DNA of 64,000 nucleotides from Pardosa pseudoannulata (lineage: Eukaryota > Arthropoda > Arachnida > Araneae > Lycosidae): assembly GCA_032207245.1 (NCBI GenBank), contig CM063502.1, forward strand, positions 137,722,498 through 137,786,497, read 5' to 3'. This document shows, piece after piece, positions 24,862 through 38,083 of this stretch (its first letter is position 1; each line of letters starts with the position of its first letter). The position numbers and the translations under genes are program-made. The notes beneath the pieces were generated by a model, which searched no databases, was not told the DNA's origin, and saw nothing but the letters and a program-made list of their open reading frames with translations.

Positions 24862-24902
24862 ATTACATAATAGTAAAAATGTTATTTTTACTATTATGTA
24901 AT
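24862..24902. repeat. Hairpin with 18-bp perfect arms
   Basis: ATTACATAATAGTAAAAA (24,862-24,879) and its exact reverse complement (24,885-24,902) are separated by a 5-base loop, TGTTA. The right arm coincides with the start of the long inverted-repeat arm, so the hairpin probably arose when an inverted copy of that sequence was placed next to itself. Confidence 0.9.
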
Positions 24903-25505
24903 AAATTGATAAATTTAATCGCCTTCTCTTAAGCGGGAAAAATAATTCTATTCATAATAGCCGCCAAATAATCATTGTCAATATTAAAACCTCTGCTGCC
25001 CATCTTATCAAGTAATATGACAAGATAAATTAAAACTTGCAACTAACATAAGGTCAGTAAAGTTTTTTTTAAATGTTAATTTTATATTTTACCATGTCCC
25101 AAACTTTTCGAGATAATTCTAAACTTTTAAGATAAATTCGAGGAAAATAAAGTCACGGACAAATTAGCAGGTATCTTATTACTTATTTAGGTATATCAAG
25201 AAAGCGTCTGCTTAATTTTCTATTATTTTGATACAAATGATCAGTCATAGTGTAAAAAATATTTGGAGAGTATTTGTTGATACGGAGTTCTAAACTGCAT
25301 TCACAGTAATGGGAAACTTTAGATAAATAAATTATTGAGCGTGTACCATATAATTCCCATCCAAAAAACAAACCATTTATTTACCTGCCTCATAGGATAC
25401 TTTACAATTCTGGAAAATTAAAAATTTTACTGATCAAGTGCTATAAGTCTAAACATATACTCTCTTTAGAAAACCTATTACAAGTATTGAGCCTCTTACA
25501 TTTAG

Positions 25506-26680
25506 ATATCAATTTGTCCACAATTTTCTGTTTTATAAAATGTTAAGCATTTTCAGGGTGCTCTTAAAGAACTTTTGACTTTTTCTTTTTAAAATGCGCT
25601 TTGATTACGGAATTAATAATTATGAAATGTTTTATTTCTCTTTATTTTAAATTTATTTCTTCAACTACAACTTACATTATCAAAACCCATAATAAGGAGT
25701 TTTGTATACCTGTTTAAGTAAATATACTTTCCCGTTTCTAAATTTATTTTATTTTTATTATTAATAATAGTAGGTCAGAAGAAAATATTTGATCATTATT
25801 ATCCTCTTCCAGTTAAATATCAATTTGTCCACGATTTTTTTAAATAAAATATTATGCATTTCCAGGGTGATATTAAAGAACGATTGACTTTTTTTTTCTT
25901 AAAATGTTCTTTGATTACGAAAGTTATAATTAATAAATATGAAATGTTTTATTTCTCTTTATTTTAAATTTATTTCTTCAACTATAACTTACATTATCAA
26001 AACCCATAATACGGAGTTTTGTATATCTGTTTAAGTAAAAAGACTTTCCCGTTTCTAAATTTATTTTATTTTTATTATTAATAATAGTTAGCTAGAAAAA
26101 ATATTTGATCATTATTATCATTTTGACTTAATTTATACAAATGTGAATAAACAACTTAAAAATTAAACATTTATAAAATATGTGCGATTACTAGAAAGAA
26201 GAATTTTACATGTTGAATAATATAAATGAAATTTATGTATTAACACAAATTTAAGAAATATATCAGTATAGCAATACAATTTTCCAAAAAGAAAAATGAT
26301 AGCACAAACTTTTGACATTCGAACTCTACTATGTAATAATTTTTTAAGTTTTGTATACCTGTTTAAGTCAAAAGACTTTCCCATTTCTAAATTTATTTTA
26401 TTTTTATTATTAATAATAGCAGGCTAAAAGAAAATATTTTATCGTTTCTATCATTTTGTCTTTATTTATATAAACGTGAATAAACAATGTAAAAATTAAA
26501 CATTTATAAAATATATGCGATTACTAGAAAGAAGAATTTTACATGTTGAATAATATAAATGAAATTTATGTATTAACACAAATTTAAGAAATATATCAGT
26601 ATAGCAATACAATTTTCCAAAAAGAAAAATGATAGCACAAACTTTTAACATTCGACCTCTCTTATGTAATAATTTTTAAA
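25506..26680. repeat. Overlapping tandem duplications, ~317 and ~332 bp
   Basis: A unit containing TATCAATTTGTCCAC...ACCCATAATA(A/C)GGAGTTTTGTATA occurs at about 25,506 and about 25,818. The block starting GTTTTGTATA(C/T)CTGTTTAAGT is present three times, at 25,699, 26,016 and 26,348. A second unit with TGCGATTACTAGAAAGAAG...GAAAAATGATAGCACAAAC occurs at about 26,180 and about 26,515. The pattern is a first tandem duplication followed by a second with different breakpoints that reuses part of the first. No protein is conserved between the copies. Confidence 0.85.
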
Positions 26681-26689
26681 GTTTTAAAA

Positions 26690-28205
26690 TAACAAATCTA
26701 TTCCATTTGAATTTTGTAAGTTTTCGTTTCAAACAATGGTCTGAGAACTTTAAAATATCCCCTTTTTTCTCGGAATAAAAATGTATCACCCACAAGTACA
26801 GAAATAAGTTATTGTCTTACTTCTGCATTCAAAAATTGAATGAACGAAGAGGGATCACCATTAAGAGGAATTATTTCCATCTTCTTTAAATTCTCTGCTA
26901 TATCAATCACAAGATAAGTGAAAGTTGGATGTATTTCAAATTACAGAATGAAGATATGAATATTTTTGCTACCAGTGGAGGAAGGAATTTTCTTTTAAAG
27001 TAATTTCAATATCGAAAAAAAAGTAAAGAATTGGTTTCTATTTTTTAAGGCTGAGTTATATTAAAATAATGGAAAAGGCTATTAATCAACATAGTAAAAT
27101 CACCACCTTCTTCTCTAATTTTTTTAACCCAGAAGGAAAGCTATATTTCTAAGTATCCAATATATTCTATGATATAAAGTGCTTCTTTTCAAAGACAGAA
27201 ATATAAATTTCTTAACACTAATTTTCTCTAAATAAAGTTTAATAATGTATAACATGTATTTTAATTCCTTGGAAGATGCATTAAAATATAACAATCTTGT
27301 GACTGAATGTAAAGCACAAATTAAAGAAATACCAAGGGGATTTTATGCAGAATTACTAAGATTCACTAAAATTTCTTGTCACAGATTATTCATATACTAA
27401 ATATTACTGTTGCGACCTCTACGATTTTCATCCATGTCTAATGATAGTAGTTCATACTGTTTAGCACCAATTCTGCAAACGTCTACAAGAATAGGGTTCA
27501 AACTTAAAGACAAAGGAGATGTAAGGGTCATACATATCTGGCTATTAATTGGCTTTAAATAATAGGAATTGCTGTAAGTGATAGTAATGTATTGTTACCA
27601 CAAAATAAACAATGAATCTGCTGTTTCGTTGTGAGAATGTATAACCTCTTGCTTTTATAGGTTTTAAATTATATAAAATAAATATTTTCGTAAATATAAT
27701 TACAGGACATATAATTTCTAAGTATTTTATTTCGGTCTAAGTAGTAGTGGTTTCTTTTAAATATAAAATACCTGTACAGGAAAGTATAGTTTTAATGATA
27801 AAATAAGTAATATAATTTTAATGGTTAGACTATAAGCAAGTAAATTCTATACAGGCATTTAAAAGAACACATTTTTAAATTTGTCATGTCACTCTTGTGA
27901 TTTTTTTTATCTTTTTTTAACTAACAAGTAAGGGCATAACTAATAACGAGTAGAAAATGTGCTAAGACTGTTTATGACCCATAAAAGATTATTAAAAGCT
28001 TATAGTGAGATTATTCTTACTAATTATTGCAATATGTTCACAGAACATCAGAAAAAAAAATTGAAATAATGTTTCGATGACTTCGAAAATTACAAAGTGC
28101 AATGTACTGCAATACCTGGAGGTCCTGATTTTATTTCCTTACTCTGGTATCAGATACGATTGCAGATGTCTATGATGTATTTGCAAGGCATAGCACAAAG
28201 GTTAA
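26690..28205. other. AT-rich interval, nothing recognised
   Basis: No coding or RNA signal could be supported. A B-box-like GGGTTCAAAC near 27,496 has no convincing tRNA-like or SINE-like context. Confidence 0.45.
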
Positions 28206-28209
28206 ATCA

Positions 28210-28280
28210 GAGATCACGCCCCTTTGACCCACTTGATCTTGTTTGATTACCAGCTCGCATCGCTCTAACCCATTGACATA
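28210..28280 (-). mobile_element. tRNA-like SINE head, degenerate
   Basis: On the minus strand from about 28,276 the sequence reads ATGGGTTAGAGCGATGCGAG, then CTGGTAATCAAAC, then AAGATCAAGTGGGTCAAAGG. This follows the order of a tRNA D-arm/A box, anticodon region and T-arm/B box, with the B box damaged (GTGGGTCAAAG in place of GTGGGTTCGAATC). Downstream sequence does not clearly match the SINE body seen elsewhere, so it may be another SINE family or a tRNA pseudogene. The 76-codon minus-strand ORF here is probably incidental to it. Confidence 0.45.
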
Positions 28281-28689
28281 CAAATAAAACGGAATTTGAT
28301 GTGCCTGAAAAAGGCTATTTAATTTGGCTTCTCTGAACAGTTTTGTGCAAGTTGAAAACAGAAAACATTTTATTTTGAAATTTGCATTGCTATATAACAT
28401 TTAATGAATCTCATACATGATGTTAATGGTCAATAAGTAACAGTATAAAAAATATTAGTACTTGAAAATAGTATAAAGCATTTCAAAGAAGCTTTGAATA
28501 GATAGAGTTATTGACGTCATTTATTATACTTCTAAGTTGTTTCGCTTCATGTATTATTTAAGGTCACGACACATCTTGAAACTACCTAATCAAAACAGAA
28601 TCGAAGCACTATTTAATTTTCTAAATAATTTAATATTATGCTACACGTCATCTGCTGGAAGCAGTTATTGATGTTTTGTAGTCTACATT

Positions 28690-28738
28690 GGCACTTGAAA
28701 TGACTGACGTCTCCCAGACGTTATTGTATGCCGAGGGG
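28690..28738. mobile_element. Terminus related to the TTAA element at 42.6-43.1 kb
   Basis: The sequence CTGACGTCTCCCAGACG, then a short spacer, then GCCGAGGGG ends at TTAA (28,739-28,742). The right end of the element at 42,568-43,135 has the same plan: ATCACGTCTCCCATACG, a spacer, GGCAAAGGG and TTAA. I could not locate a matching left end, so this is either a solo terminus or an eroded element. Confidence 0.45.
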
Positions 28739-28744
28739 TTAAAA

Positions 28745-31700
28745 ACTGTAAAGAAATGTCATCCCAAAATATAAAATTAAAATTTAAAAATTTTTTTTTA
28801 ATTACACTGAAGCATAAAGGAACTCAGTTACATTTTTATTTTACATCACCAGAGGTCCGACTAATTTGTTTTCCATTTTATTTTGAAATCAAGTAATATA
28901 TATTTCTTTTACAAATTAAATATCTTAAGAGTATGACATTTTGTATAAAAACTACCATAAGATTAAAATATATGTACTTATATTACTAAACTTTAACTTG
29001 GATAAGAAGCAGTCTAGATAGTAGCAAAATGTTAGCTAAAACTTAAGATACTTTCTTCTTTTATCTGTAACAGCTTATCCTTACGAAAAGTTTCATAAAT
29101 TCTCAGTACCTAGCATTTTTTATAGACATGTTAGTAACGCTCTTAGTAACAAAAGCTAATCCCTTAGTTCTAATTAAGTGTTCTTTATAATACTTTTACT
29201 TACGCCACAAAAAGACAGCGGAGGTCTCACGTAAATAAGTCGGAAATTAAAGCTTTACTAAATACGATGTTTGCTATTAATTTAAAAAATTCGTTATGAA
29301 AGAAAAAGCCGTGTATTGTCACATTTTGATTAATACTTTAGTATCAGAAAAAATTTCTTACAAATTGCCTCTTATATTTAAAGTATATTATTTTTGTTGA
29401 TGAATTCGAACATTTCATAACGTAATGATACTGCCTTACTCTGTCTGATATATCCTGATGTTTCAATATTTTAACTTTCTTTTCAGGAACATGCACTATA
29501 AAAAACGTATCAGGGGTAATATCAGAGCATTTAGATCACCAAAGTATCGTGTAAATATAGATATGAAAACATTATTTTCCACTTACGTAAGACTCAATTT
29601 CACGCAATTGCTAGATAAACTGGGTAAATTCCAATTAACTTTTTCCCACACTATGGCTAACTGGACCTGAAACTACTGTCTTAAACGTATTCCACCAAAG
29701 ACAAAAAACATTCATACTGGCAGTAGGATTAAAAACCAAATATTTTACACCCAAATACAGCGTCACATCTGTTCAGTTCTCATTCTTTTTGCAACTAAAT
29801 TCGTATTCGTCTATAAACATAATACAGTCTAATTCCCTTTAGATGAAAAAAACAAGAAAAATGTGCGTCATAAATTCAGGAAGAAGAGCTGAAATTGAAC
29901 GTCAGTTTTTATTCAATTGGTATTTAGTAGCATCATTGCAAATATTAACATCAATTAACAAGGACTGTAGTGTATAGAACGTCACAATCAATAATTTAGT
30001 TGGGTTTATTATATACCGAAATTTATCTATAAAAATATAGCACTCAAACTATCATTAAAAGTTTTAAAAGAAAAATGGGGTAAGAGTAAAGTGAGACATC
30101 ATGGCTATGACATTAAAGTATATTAAAGTAAATCAACTTTTGTTATATTCCTGAATTATCAAAATAAATACTTGAAAATAGTATCTATTTCAGGGTATTA
30201 TTAAGGAATAACACAATTTAGCTCGTTAGTTTTTCCTGATTCAGATATAGATAGTTTTATGAAGATTCTCAACAGAAGCAATTCAAGTATGATTTCATGG
30301 CTGCAGAACGGACGAATTCAAAGTGTAAAGTTTTTACTAATTTGTGTCTGTGAGTTAAAATTTCCTTGCTGACATGAATGTTGGTAGCTATTCAGCTTCA
30401 AGAAGTATGGATCTCATTCGTAAACATAATAGTAGCTTGTATCAATATTAAATCATTAAATAAACTCACGGTTATTATGTATACGTATGTATCATTTTAA
30501 TTAACTAGGATAGTTTAATTATATATTATTGAATTCTGGTTCTTAAACTCCTTTTTTTAAACTAACTGTACTGTAGTTCTTGTACCTTTTTTGATGAGAC
30601 CAGTCATTTTTAATCTAAGTTAAAGTTGTGTGTAATTTAGTGAATAAATATATTAAACTATATAATTATATTAATTGCATTTAGACTGCTAAATAGTTAT
30701 AATAATTTTTACTAACCAGACTCATATACATACTCATATACATAATTTATACACATACAGACACATATATATACATAATAAAATAAAAATATATATATTA
30801 CAAACTGAAAAAAGTCTAAATTTAAAAAATATGTTCACTATTCTCGCTTCAATTATTACTAGAACAGGGTCTTAGTGTATATTATGATAGACCAAAATGA
30901 GATAGTAATTTAATGTACAATTAAATAACTAATACATACAGATCACCTTAACACACTTGTAGTGTTACTTATTACCTATGATGTTTTAGTTTACTGCCTC
31001 GATTACAACTAATGAGCTTAGTTTTTAATTAATAATTGTTTTTACGGTTTAGTATAAAATAGTTTAATTTGCTTGATCTTACTAGTTTTATCCTCTATAT
31101 CTTAACCTAGTTGTATCCTTTTATTGTTGTGTTTAAAAAAATTGCGTAATATTAAATTTTGCTTAAATTTTTTATTGCTCCTTATCCTTTACATAATTGC
31201 TTAAATTTTTATTGTGTCTGTCTGTGTGTGCATGTTCCTCTTTTTATATGTTATATTATACTTTTCCATTTATTTTTGTATCTGCTTAGTTTATTGTGTA
31301 AGTTCTATCTTTATTGAAATACTGTTCCTAAGTTTCAAAATGAAAACTTATTTTCCAGGATGTCATTTATGATCATAGCAGTAGTTCAGTGCTTCTTTAC
31401 TGTTTAAGATATTTTTATTCGGTAACTTGTACCTTTGATAATTTTAAAATGGAAAATAGTTGTAATTTGAATAATAAGATCTACACTTTATGTAATTATA
31501 AATCAATAGAAACTTAGGATTTTAAATATCTAAGCATGTATCTATAATATATATTAAAGATCTAAATAGGGTAATTAAAAATTAGTAAATAATTTTAAAT
31601 AAACTAAGTATTTTATTGTAAATCTTTTCTACAAATTGTTAAATTATACCACACTACATAATTATAGCTTGATTAAAAATTCATTTTATTTGCCAAGTAT

Positions 31701-34007
31701 TGGTATATATCATGGTAACAATGCTTCAAGTACGCTTGCTAATTTATGTTACTATTATTATGAGCTAAATAATAAGTACTGGACATTACAAAATGTCCCT
31801 GTCACTTAGTTATGTAATTAAGAGAAAATATTTAAAAATTATCTTTCGAATATAGAAGTGGGGAAGAAATTCATGGCCTATAATTAATATCAAGAAGAAT
31901 ACACGGATATACTTTTAAATATATTAACTTTTAAAACAAGATTTAATAGAAAATAACTTTTCCTCACAAAAAAAGTAATACGGATTTTATCGTAATAAAC
32001 AGTATTGCAAAACTGGAAACTTGTACTTCCAGATGAAAAATTTGTAATGACAGTCGGGAACATCCTCCGTTTCATCAATACTAGAAGTATTATCAAATTA
32101 ATGATATTTGTTTACACAGAATCTAACAAAATATCCATATAGTTAGGAAATATTTCCATTCCTGAGTAAATGTTTACATAGCAAAAGTACAGTTCTCTCC
32201 GAGTGTAACTCGATTTATGCATCTAATTAGCAATATATGAGAAGCAACTTGTATTCCAAAAAAGATTGCTCCTATTTAATTAAATCAGGGGATTTCTCCC
32301 TCCTTATTAATATAATCGCCATATTTGTTTTTTTAGGATTACAAAGAGGTAGTTTACTGCTATAGCAAAATTATAAAATATCAATTTTATTCCAAACCAA
32401 ATGATGTTATAGATAAAATGACAGTTTTGTTAAAATATAAAATAAATATATTCACAAAATTTTGGGAAGATTTGGGATTGAGATCTGGCAAAAATAATAA
32501 ATTTTGTAAGATGAATAACTATAATAAAAGTGTATGGCTAGGCATAATATTTTCTAATTTGATTTTAACTAATCAATATCACAAACATTTGTAAAAGAGG
32601 TGCACGTTTAAAGAATATAAGTAATCAAATAGTTCTATTTGGAATCTCAAAATTAGTTAGTGATTGATTTTAACTTTTAAAACTAGGAAATATTCAGAAG
32701 ATCTCTTTTTAAATTAATTCTTTATACAAATATTAATCCAATCTAAGGGAAAGTAATTCACCACGTCAAGAGCATAAATTATTAAAAAAAACTACTTGGA
32801 ATTTCTTGCTAGTGTTGTAGATGTATTAAAATATAAAGTTTGCATTCTACTAATTCTAAACTTGAACTTTATGTAGTACTTATTCCATAACAAAACAAAT
32901 AAGAAACATTAACAAAAACAACATTTCTTTCCGGCGATTAAAACGTTTCAACTAAATAAATTATTTAAATTTGTATCTATTTCTTTATATATAAGCCAGC
33001 TTTTCTTCATCTAAGATGCTAGCATGCTTTCCAATATTTAAACAGTACCGTTTAGTGTAATACACGTTGCAATAAGCATTTTGAACGTTTAACTGGAATT
33101 GAATAAAGTAGGAAGAAATATTTCCTGTACACTGATTTTAAGCAAATGGGTATTCAGAGAGTTATTCCAGTCAGATGAAGCAAAATGAAGATGATGTCAA
33201 AATGAAGGGATAGTTGAATGTGGAAAACCTGAAACATGTTTTCTTCATAAATAAAAAATAAAGAGTGTTTTCATTTTATAAAATTAAACAAAATTGGGGA
33301 ATTATCATCACTTAGTTGTTTTCTAATGATTAATATATAATATATTTAAAAATATTTTACTTTGTGACGGAAATGTGAAACAAATTTATCTTCGTGTAAC
33401 TGGGAGATATCTGAACGTCTCCAGAGCAAGCAGATAAGAAAGACATCGTCTCTCAATTTGAGTCAAGAAATGCCAAGCCCTATACTATGATAAGTACAAA
33501 AAATTATTTAATCTCAAAATTATATTACCAGTTATGATTACTATATTTTTTATAAAGAAATATTTAAAAGTTAACATGTACAATACTTTGTAAGCTTTAT
33601 ATATGTAGCTAAAACACTGTTTTCTTCACGACACGAACTGTCTCAAACGCGCATTTTCAATATTTAAGGACAGTTTGGGATGTTTCCTATTTTACTTTAT
33701 TATAGATCTTTACATTACACCTTTTAATTATTTATCTTCCGTTTTATTTTCTAAAAATATTTAGGGTTATTTTTTCTTGTACAATTACTTTATATTTCAT
33801 CCCATCTTAAAGATTGGAAAAATTTTTAAACTTTAATATCTAACACAGAAAAATAATTTTTATAAAATCTTGATATAGATTTTATAGAATAATTTTTATA
33901 AAATCTTGATACCATAAAACTTGCTCAAAAGAATAACATCTAAAGTTGAAATGGAATATATAAATATTCTCGTACATGGTGTTTTAGAAGAATATACATT
34001 ATAATCT
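28745..34007. other. AT-rich interval, no supported gene
   Basis: A possible splice acceptor (TTTAACTTTCTTTTCAG, ending at 29,486) is followed by an open frame to a stop at 29,670. Nothing else supports an exon. TA- and CATA-rich tracts lie around 30,720-30,800. No RNA or element boundary is evident. Confidence 0.45.
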
Positions 34008-34015
34008 CTGAATAT
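34008..34015. other. Left target-site duplication of the hAT-type element
   Basis: CTGAATAT directly precedes the element. CTGAACAT (34,688-34,695) directly follows it, giving 7 of 8 matching bases, the length expected for hAT transposition. Confidence 0.75.
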
Positions 34016-34687
34016 CAGGGCCTGATTATCGCATGGGCACTTGGGGCACGTGCCCTAGGCACGAAAGTTTTAAGTTGCACGTAAATTTAGTTGAGTGCTT
34101 GAAACACATATCAAGTGAGGAAAATTGCAAACATACGCTACCATCATTAAGTTTTAATAAATTATTGTACGAGGTAATTGTGTTTGTCATGAACTCTAAT
34201 GTTTCCTATTTACTTTAATTTTACTGTTATTTACCTGATAATTAATTCTCTCAACGAACCTGGTGCTCTTTTTACCCTATGGGTTATTGCATATTTATAA
34301 GATAGATTATTAGCAATGTACCACTATAAACCATTAAATCATTTCATCAAATTATTTTTAATTTTATTATTATTTATTTTCTGCACCACAGAGCTTGTGA
34401 GTGTGACAATTTAAAAATAAAAAAAGTGGGTCACTCTAGGTCTTCAAAAGTCCTTAATTTTTAGCATGGCTAAACAGAGATAATAATGATCATGTAAAAT
34501 GAAAATTTGGTGTTTTTGATTTTGAATATAACTTTAATGCTAATTTCTTAAATCAGTTTGCTAATTCAATATTATAATTTTTATATGACTGTAATTATGA
34601 TAACTTGTACCCATAAATTTGTATGGAGGTGGAGGGCTCAAAAATTGGATTGTGCCCTGGGCACAAAAGTATCTTAGTCGGGCCCTG
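34016..34687. mobile_element. Non-autonomous hAT-type DNA transposon, 672 bp
   Basis: The left end is CAGGGCCTGATTATCGCATG and the right end, read inverted, is CAGGGCCCGACTAAGATACT. This gives a terminal inverted repeat with the CAGGGC start common in hAT elements. Subterminal GTGCCC/GGGCAC motifs occur on both sides (GGGCACGTGCCCTAGGCAC on the left, GTGCCCTGGGCAC on the right). The element is flanked by an 8-bp target duplication with one mismatch. Its interior is AT-rich and lacks a transposase domain. A 61-codon ORF (34,033-34,218) starts within the left terminus and is probably non-functional. The element would need a transposase supplied elsewhere. Confidence 0.85.
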
Positions 34688-34695
34688 CTGAACAT

Positions 34696-37600
34696 TAAGT
34701 TAACTTGTTTCCTTTTACTGAAGTTACGCATGTCGTTAGTTAAATATTAAATTTAAATCAAAACTACCATGTTTTATTTAAGAGGTAATTTGAATTTATT
34801 TAAATAATTTAATACATATGAGTATTATCAACCATACAAACATATGTATATCTTCTAATTTGTAAGTACTGTAGGTCAACTATTTTGAAAGTGATCAATT
34901 TATGAAAAAATTGAAAATTAGTTTAACTTGTAAATATTTTAAGGAAGATTGTAGGTGGATATAAAAAAGGCATCAACAGTGACTCTTCTCCTTAAAAGTA
35001 CATGAAATAAGTTTATAGCTTCATAAAAGTGTGCTCTACGAAAAAATTGCGAAAAGATCGATGTGAGATTTCAGCATCTGAAGGATCAGATACAATTTCG
35101 AATATACTTTTCTCCAAAACACAAGCCATAAAACAGTCTCTACCATAAATAATCCAAGCCACTAAGCAATTCGTTTTTATGATGCGATAAAACAGAAAAA
35201 TCGGATAGTACTAGCTCATATTTTACGGCCCAATAGTGCTAGCCCTTTTTAACTCCCCGACTGTTTCTTAAACAATGCACATGCGACTATAAGAAATTGA
35301 CAACGGAGCACATAAAGAGTGCATCTATTTTACTTCCTTCTCTTGACAAAAACTAGTTGTCACATTGTTTTCCTGCATTTTAAGTCGATAATGGAAAAAT
35401 CTGAGAATCTTATACAGATTTATTGTTCTACAATGTTTGTCGTGAAATGTAATCGTGTCTTAATAACTTTTTCAAGTAAGATAAAATATTTAGCCTGGTG
35501 TCTATTTCAAACAACCTTCAGAATATTTGAATCATTTTATTCGTAAATATAAATTGAGAAATTTTTACTTTATGCAAAGTTTATACTGATCTCAATGGGA
35601 GATTCCATATTAAAAGGAAGATAATTTTTTTTTGTCCTTTTTAAACAATAATATTTTTGAATCAGAATTTTTGCCGTTCATAACAAGTCATTACAAAATT
35701 TTTAAGAAGAGGACTTTTGATAATATAAACGTGTAAGCCCGCTTACTGATATCACGTCATTAAAAGTTATCCATTTAACCTGAAAGAATTAATTACAGCT
35801 TGTTTAAAATATACGGTTTATGAGTTAAAATGAAACTTATTATTATACCTTACATAATTCCTCAACGATTACTATTTTCATCAAATGAAAGTATGTTTCA
35901 GAAGACATCGCAAAAATTTCTTTAGAAATTTTTTTTAATAATCAACCAAACTATAAAATTCGTTTATAGATTTTGCTATTTAGAACTGGATTACCAATAA
36001 ATTATAATTTAAAGTATATATTCCGACTATTCTGACAGGGAGAATTTTATCACTTTCTCACTTGATACTGCACAATGCATTGCTTCACTTTAAGATAATT
36101 TACCCTTATTAACTGTATAAAAATTGGTTAAAAAATTTCCATTGGGAAACAAATGCATTTTGTACTAAAATCACAATTCATGAAATTAAAAGTACAGAAT
36201 TAAGAATACTTATGCACTTGATCTTTGCTTTATTCTAAACAGCTTATTATAAAGAAATTGACCTTAAATTTATTGATACATAAGTTTTTAATTTTATTCG
36301 GAACATTTGTAAAGAAAAGCTTCAACTTTGAAGCACTTAAAAATTAATCCTGAGCTGACTTCAATAACGCCCAAATGTATAATGAAATGTAATTGTTACA
36401 ATTTCTTCAATTACCTGCAAATAAATCTTTTTTAGTTATCGCCATAAAAAAGAGACATTTATGATATTATTTTCCTTTTAAGTAAGGCTACAGCTAGTTC
36501 TTTTTATTAAGTTTATTTGCATTTTAAGTATAAAGCCTTCTTTCTCATTTTGCACAAAATACTTATATTATTTATATTGCAGAATTTACGTCAATACATG
36601 CATAAATATTTTCATAGGAAATATTTACTTTTATGTAGTATTTATACATATAGTGAGTACATTTATTAATCAATTGTATTAGTTTTAATACACAAAGTTT
36701 GATAAAATAATCATGTGGTAGTTTAGCATATATTAGAATGTAAATAAAAAAATATAAATCCTTTTATGAAAAAAACTGTATAACCATCAAGAGTAAAATT
36801 TCATCGACAAAAAATTATTATATAACTGTTCATTGACACTTTTGCTTTTAAAAGATATTTTTTCAATGTTCTCACTGTCTGAGTTTCGTGCCCAAATAAC
36901 TTAGTTAAACCGCCTAAGTTCAAACATTTCCAAGTCTACACTGAAAGCAAAATAAATATATCTAGGTGGAAGACTTGTGTATTTCAGCCTCATTTCACTC
37001 TTTTACTTACGTGTTACAAAAAAATATTCTTTGATACGCATTTATCAACTAAATTCCTCTCTAGCTTTCTTATTTAAAATTTTTCATTTTTCTCTTAACC
37101 TTAGAATACCAGCTGTGTATATTTTACTAGATTTTATTTTACGTCTTGCCTGTTTTTACGTAAATATTACGTGCAATAGCTAGTGTATCAAATGTTTTAA
37201 ACTTCGGAGCTCGTTTTATAAAACCACACATTCTTTTAAATTTATTTTTGATTGCATTTCACTAAACATTGTGGATAGAACATTGAAATAACACTGAAAT
37301 TTTGAATACTCTACAAAGATGATAACACTGTATGAAAACCTACTTAAGAAAACACCTGGTTATTATAAAAGAACAATGGAATTTTAAAGTTAATTTTGTA
37401 AAGCATTGATCTTATGAACTAAATTAGTGCTTAGATATGAATAGTAAACTTAGCCTTTATTCCTTACATCACAAAAGTTTAATGTGATGGTCTCACGTCT
37501 CATAATACACACTAAAGTGGTTAGTTAATTTTGTGCACAAATATTAGTTTGTCCGTATTGTTAGCAATATACCATTCCCACCCTCGAGAATGCTCTGCTG

Positions 37601-38083
37601 GCTTAGTGACTTTTTATTGTATTGCCTATCAAGGTATATGAAGCGTTACAACCGAATAAGTTGAATTCTAGATTTTAAAAAAAAATCTTTTTGCTCTATT
37701 GTCATCATTTTGCAAAATTAGGTTCCCTCTGCCACTAGTGCATTTAAAACGAAATTTGTAAGACGAAATTTAAATTTTAGATTTACTTTATTCCAGTTAT
37801 TATTTGAGTATATTTTAATAACATTTTGTAAAATAACTTTGTACTAACTTCGTGTAAGAAATAGTTATTTCATAACAGTACTTTTCATAACAGTATTGTG
37901 AAATGAGAGCTTAATAGACTAAAGTAAAAAGAATTTTAAAAACTCACAACATTTGGTAAATTTTACGAAAACAAGCAGTAAGTAATCTAAAAAGATAAAA
38001 AGTTAACTACGGCTGAAATATATGAAAAAGTGTTCAAATATTGATTCCTACACTACTGTAAAGTAAAAGGAATAGAAATATAA
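34696..38083. other. AT-rich interval, nothing recognised
   Basis: I see no element, RNA or supportable exon here. Short ORFs near 35,319 and 36,977 are rich in Phe/Leu/Ile/Lys, as expected from translating AT-rich DNA. Confidence 0.5.

Larger units (their letters stand above)
24153..24940. repeat. ~65-bp inverted repeat spanning ~790 bp
   Basis: The arm at 24,153-24,217 contains TTAAGAGAAGGCGATTAAAT and then TTATTACATAATAGTAAAA. It is the reverse complement, with only a few differences, of 24,875-24,940. The right arm overlaps a local hairpin. An inverted repeat around a ~650-bp interior could mark a foldback-type element or a rearranged duplicate. Confidence 0.8.
24612..25125. repeat. Direct repeat of ~176 bp, two copies
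   Basis: Copy one (24,612-24,788) and copy two (24,950-25,125) both begin ATTCATAATAGCCGCCAAAT and both end TTTCGAGATAATTCTAAAC. They differ at only a few positions (for example CTGTCC/CTGCCC and ATCACG/ATCAAG). The 161-bp spacer between them contains a 16-mer tandem repeat, a hairpin and one arm of the inverted repeat. Confidence 0.9.

Noticed and set aside
28170..28400. 76-codon minus-strand ORF
   Set aside because: Part of it overlaps a tRNA-like SINE head, which explains the more balanced sequence better than a protein does.
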